NCBI GenBank assembly: GCA_900696645.1
Contig: CAADGV010000043.1
Span: forward strand, 1-64,000
Direction: 5' to 3'
Length of the DNA stretch: 64,000 bases
Origin: an uncultured Chlorobiota bacterium
GTDB taxonomy: Bacteria; Bacteroidota; Ignavibacteria; UBA10030; UBA6906
Translations under genes and position numbers: made by a program
Shown here: one piece after another, positions 62,558 to 64,000 of the stretch
How the letters are laid out: the number at the start of each line of letters is the position of its first letter
Numbering within the stretch: position 1 is the first letter of the stretch
Notes under the pieces: model-generated
What the model saw: only the letters and a program-made list of their open reading frames with translations
Database searches by the model: none
What the model was told of the DNA's origin: nothing

Positions 62558-62837
62558 GAGTACCACTCCTTCTATGTGATTGTACTGTTCAACCCTTGCA
62601 TCCGGACGTCAGAATTGACATCCGTGATGTTGCGATTCCGACGCGGTTAGAGAAACAGCAAGCCGATAAGAGAAGTTCTCGATCACTTCCCATTATCGGC
62701 TGCAATTTCCATTCATCCTGTTGTTCACGCCGAAACCAAAAAAATGCTTGAATAAGGTCCTGCAAGTTCCGTCTTGCAGCGTTGAGAAAACCCGTCCCGC
62801 CACCACAGGGAGGCGGGACGTTGAACCATCGGGAGAG
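62558..62837 (-). promoter_or_regulatory. Structured rplL-rpoB intergenic leader
   Basis: This gap of about 280 nt has no gene. From rplL outward on the minus strand there are three elements. First is a 9-bp hairpin CGTCCCGCC/GGCGGGACG (62793-62820) followed by GGGTTTTC, a possible attenuator. Next is CTGCAAG/CTTGCAG (62760-62779). Third is an 8-bp GCCGATAA/TTATCGGC stem (62662-62700) with a long loop. In E. coli an attenuator and a processing site lie at the same junction; a similar role here is inference. Confidence 0.5.
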
Positions 62838-63224
62838 TTATGCCAACTCTACTTTTGCTCCTGCTTCCTCGAGTTCCTTCTTCAGTTTTTCCGCGTCGGC
62901 TTTCGGCAAGCCTTCTTTCACGGTTTTCGGTGCGCCGTCGACAAGGTCTTTTGCTTCCTTCAAGCCGAGACCTGTTGCTGCACGAACGACTTTGATAACA
63001 TTGATTTTCTGCGCGCCTGCTTCCTTGAGTACGCCGTTGAATTCCGTCTTCTCTTCGGCTGCCGGCGCTGCTGCACCCGCCGCCGCACCCGGCATCATTC
63101 CACCCATCATCATGGGTGCCGCCGCCGTGACGCCAAACTTCTCTTCGAGCGCCTTTTTGAGTTCGACTGCTTCAAGAAGGGTAAGCTTCTCGATTTGTTC
63201 TACAATTTCTGCAATTGCTGCCAT
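62838..63224 (-). CDS. rplL: 50S ribosomal protein L7/L12
   Basis: L7/L12 forms the flexible stalk that recruits translation GTPases. The 128 residues have the dimerisation N-domain ([20 protein letters not shown]), an Ala/Gly/Pro/Met-rich hinge, and the C-domain ([20 protein letters not shown]). It follows rplJ by 50 nt. Confidence 0.98.
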   Translation of the reverse strand: MAAIAEIVEQIEKLTLLEAVELKKALEEKFGVTAAAPMMMGGMMPGAAAGAAAPAAEEKTEFNGVLKEAGAQKINVIKVVRAATGLGLKEAKDLVDGAPKTVKEGLPKADAEKLKKELEEAGAKVELA

Positions 63225-63274
63225 GGATCTTTTCTCCTATTAGTAATAACGATTTCCTGTTCCTGAAAAACGGC

Positions 63275-63796
63275 TTATGCAGCCTTCTTTTTTTCGATTT
63301 CACCGATAACGCTGACAAGCTCGCTCAATACCGCATTGATCACCGTCGGAACTCCTGCAATGGGCGCCTGGATGGTGCCCACAACACTTGCCATGAGTTC
63401 CTTCTTCGACGGAAGCTTTGCGATGTCTTTCAGCTTGGAGCCGTCGTACACCTGCTTCTCAAGCACAGCGACCTTCAAGGAAAGCTTCTTGTGCTTGTCT
63501 GCAAACTTGTCGATCACCTTCGCAGGGGCAATTGCATCATCAAATGCGAATGCCACACCGGTCGGCCCGACAAGACTGTCGTATACTTTATCGTAACCTG
63601 AAACCTGCTCCAGCGCTTTCTTGATGAGGGTATTCTTCACGACTCTGTACTCAACGCCGGACTTGCGTAACTCGCGACGCAATTCCGTCGCTTGTTCCAC
63701 AGTCAGGCCCGAGAAGTCAGTGAAGTACATCCCCGTCGAGCGAGAAACCGTCTCGGCTACTTCGGCGATAATTTGTTCTTTTTCTGACCGTTTCAT
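63275..63796 (-). CDS. rplJ: 50S ribosomal protein L10
   Basis: L10 anchors the L7/L12 dimers to 23S rRNA. The 173 residues start MKRSEKEQIIAEVAETVS and include YFTDFSGLTVEQATELRREL and YRVVKNTLIKKAL. A GGAGG site precedes the start. The preceding leader is probably the target for autoregulation. Confidence 0.97.
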   Translation of the reverse strand: MKRSEKEQIIAEVAETVSRSTGMYFTDFSGLTVEQATELRRELRKSGVEYRVVKNTLIKKALEQVSGYDKVYDSLVGPTGVAFAFDDAIAPAKVIDKFADKHKKLSLKVAVLEKQVYDGSKLKDIAKLPSKKELMASVVGTIQAPIAGVPTVINAVLSELVSVIGEIEKKKAA

Positions 63797-63959
63797 TCTT
63801 CCTCCTCTACGAGGTCGTAGACCCTACTTGCGTAGGTCTGTATGATGTTTGTTCAGAGAGAAGCCCATGTCAGATACACGTGCATGGCAATGAACAGAAC
63901 TGTTCCCCTCGGCGATTCACTGCTTCGGGGTGTTTGGTGTTGAGTGCGTAAATTCTTTG
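63797..63959 (-). promoter_or_regulatory. Candidate L10 leader upstream of rplJ
   Basis: On the minus strand the leader has a GACCTAC-GCAA-GTAGGGTC hairpin (63820-63838) and a CTACG-ACCT-CGTAG hairpin (63807-63820) directly next to the AGGAGG ribosome site. An alternative CCTC/GAGG pairing would cover that site. A CCCC/GGGG-bounded element and a GAACAG/CTGTTC pair lie farther up. L10-L12 binding here would repress translation as in other bacteria; a covariance search is needed to confirm. Confidence 0.55.
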
Positions 63960-64000
63960 TTAATGCCCGACAATCTGATTCCGATCAATTTTGACGCCCG
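63960..64000 (-). CDS. rplA: 50S ribosomal protein L1, C-terminal fragment at the right edge
   Basis: The last 13 codons before a TAA at 63960-63962 read GVKIDRNQIVGH, which fits an L1 C-terminus (GPGVKID-type ending). The position immediately upstream of rplJ is where rplA is found in most bacteria. The rest of the gene lies beyond the window. Confidence 0.8.
   Translation of the reverse strand, partial: GVKIDRNQIVGH

Overview
The window looks like a chromosomal segment of a Gram-negative bacterium of the Bacteroidota-Chlorobiota (FCB) group, most like Ignavibacteria or Kapabacteria. This rests on several secreted proteins ending in type IX secretion (T9SS) type A sorting domains with an NYPNPFNP-type motif, on PorV-like outer-membrane proteins, on TonB receptors with a carboxypeptidase-regulatory-like N-domain, and on the ribosomal gene order. 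Every gene I can support lies on the minus strand, so transcription runs from right to left throughout.

Right part (about 34,400-64,000): one unbroken information-processing cluster. In transcription order it runs: end of rplA, rplJ-rplL, rpoB-rpoC, then rpsL-rpsG-fusA-tuf with its own promoter, then the S10, spc and alpha operons (rpsJ to rplQ, including secY, map, infA and rpmJ). A tRNA-Gln(UUG) gene sits inside the spc operon between rplR and rpsE. RpoB carries Asn where the rifampicin pocket normally has His (E. coli position 526). Hairpins stand at the rplL/rpoB, rpoB/rpoC, tuf/rpsJ and rplQ/engB junctions.

Middle (about 30,900-34,360): engB (ribosome-assembly GTPase), then a class V aminotransferase and serA (phosphoglycerate dehydrogenase), a probable serine-biosynthesis pair.

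Left part (1-30,760): cell-envelope and secretion genes. Module A (30,308 to 22,696) is a TonB-type receptor, a 1136-residue T9SS cargo protein and a PorV-like barrel; it is preceded by a consensus promoter and a 450-nt structured leader and closed by a strong terminator. Module B (22,595 to 15,277) is a PIG-L/LmbE-like protein that has lost its metal-binding motif, a second TonB-type receptor, two paralogous lipoproteins and a second PorV-like barrel. Next come five tandem paralogues of about 580 residues with BNR/Asp-box-like repeats and T9SS tails, three of them followed by near-perfect terminators and a fourth by a perfect hairpin with a weak U-tract. Last is a giant beta-helix protein of more than 1718 residues that runs off the left edge and is absent from the supplied ORF track. 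Taken together, the left part looks like an outer-membrane transport and T9SS display island next to the ribosomal cluster. The functional links inside it are inference.
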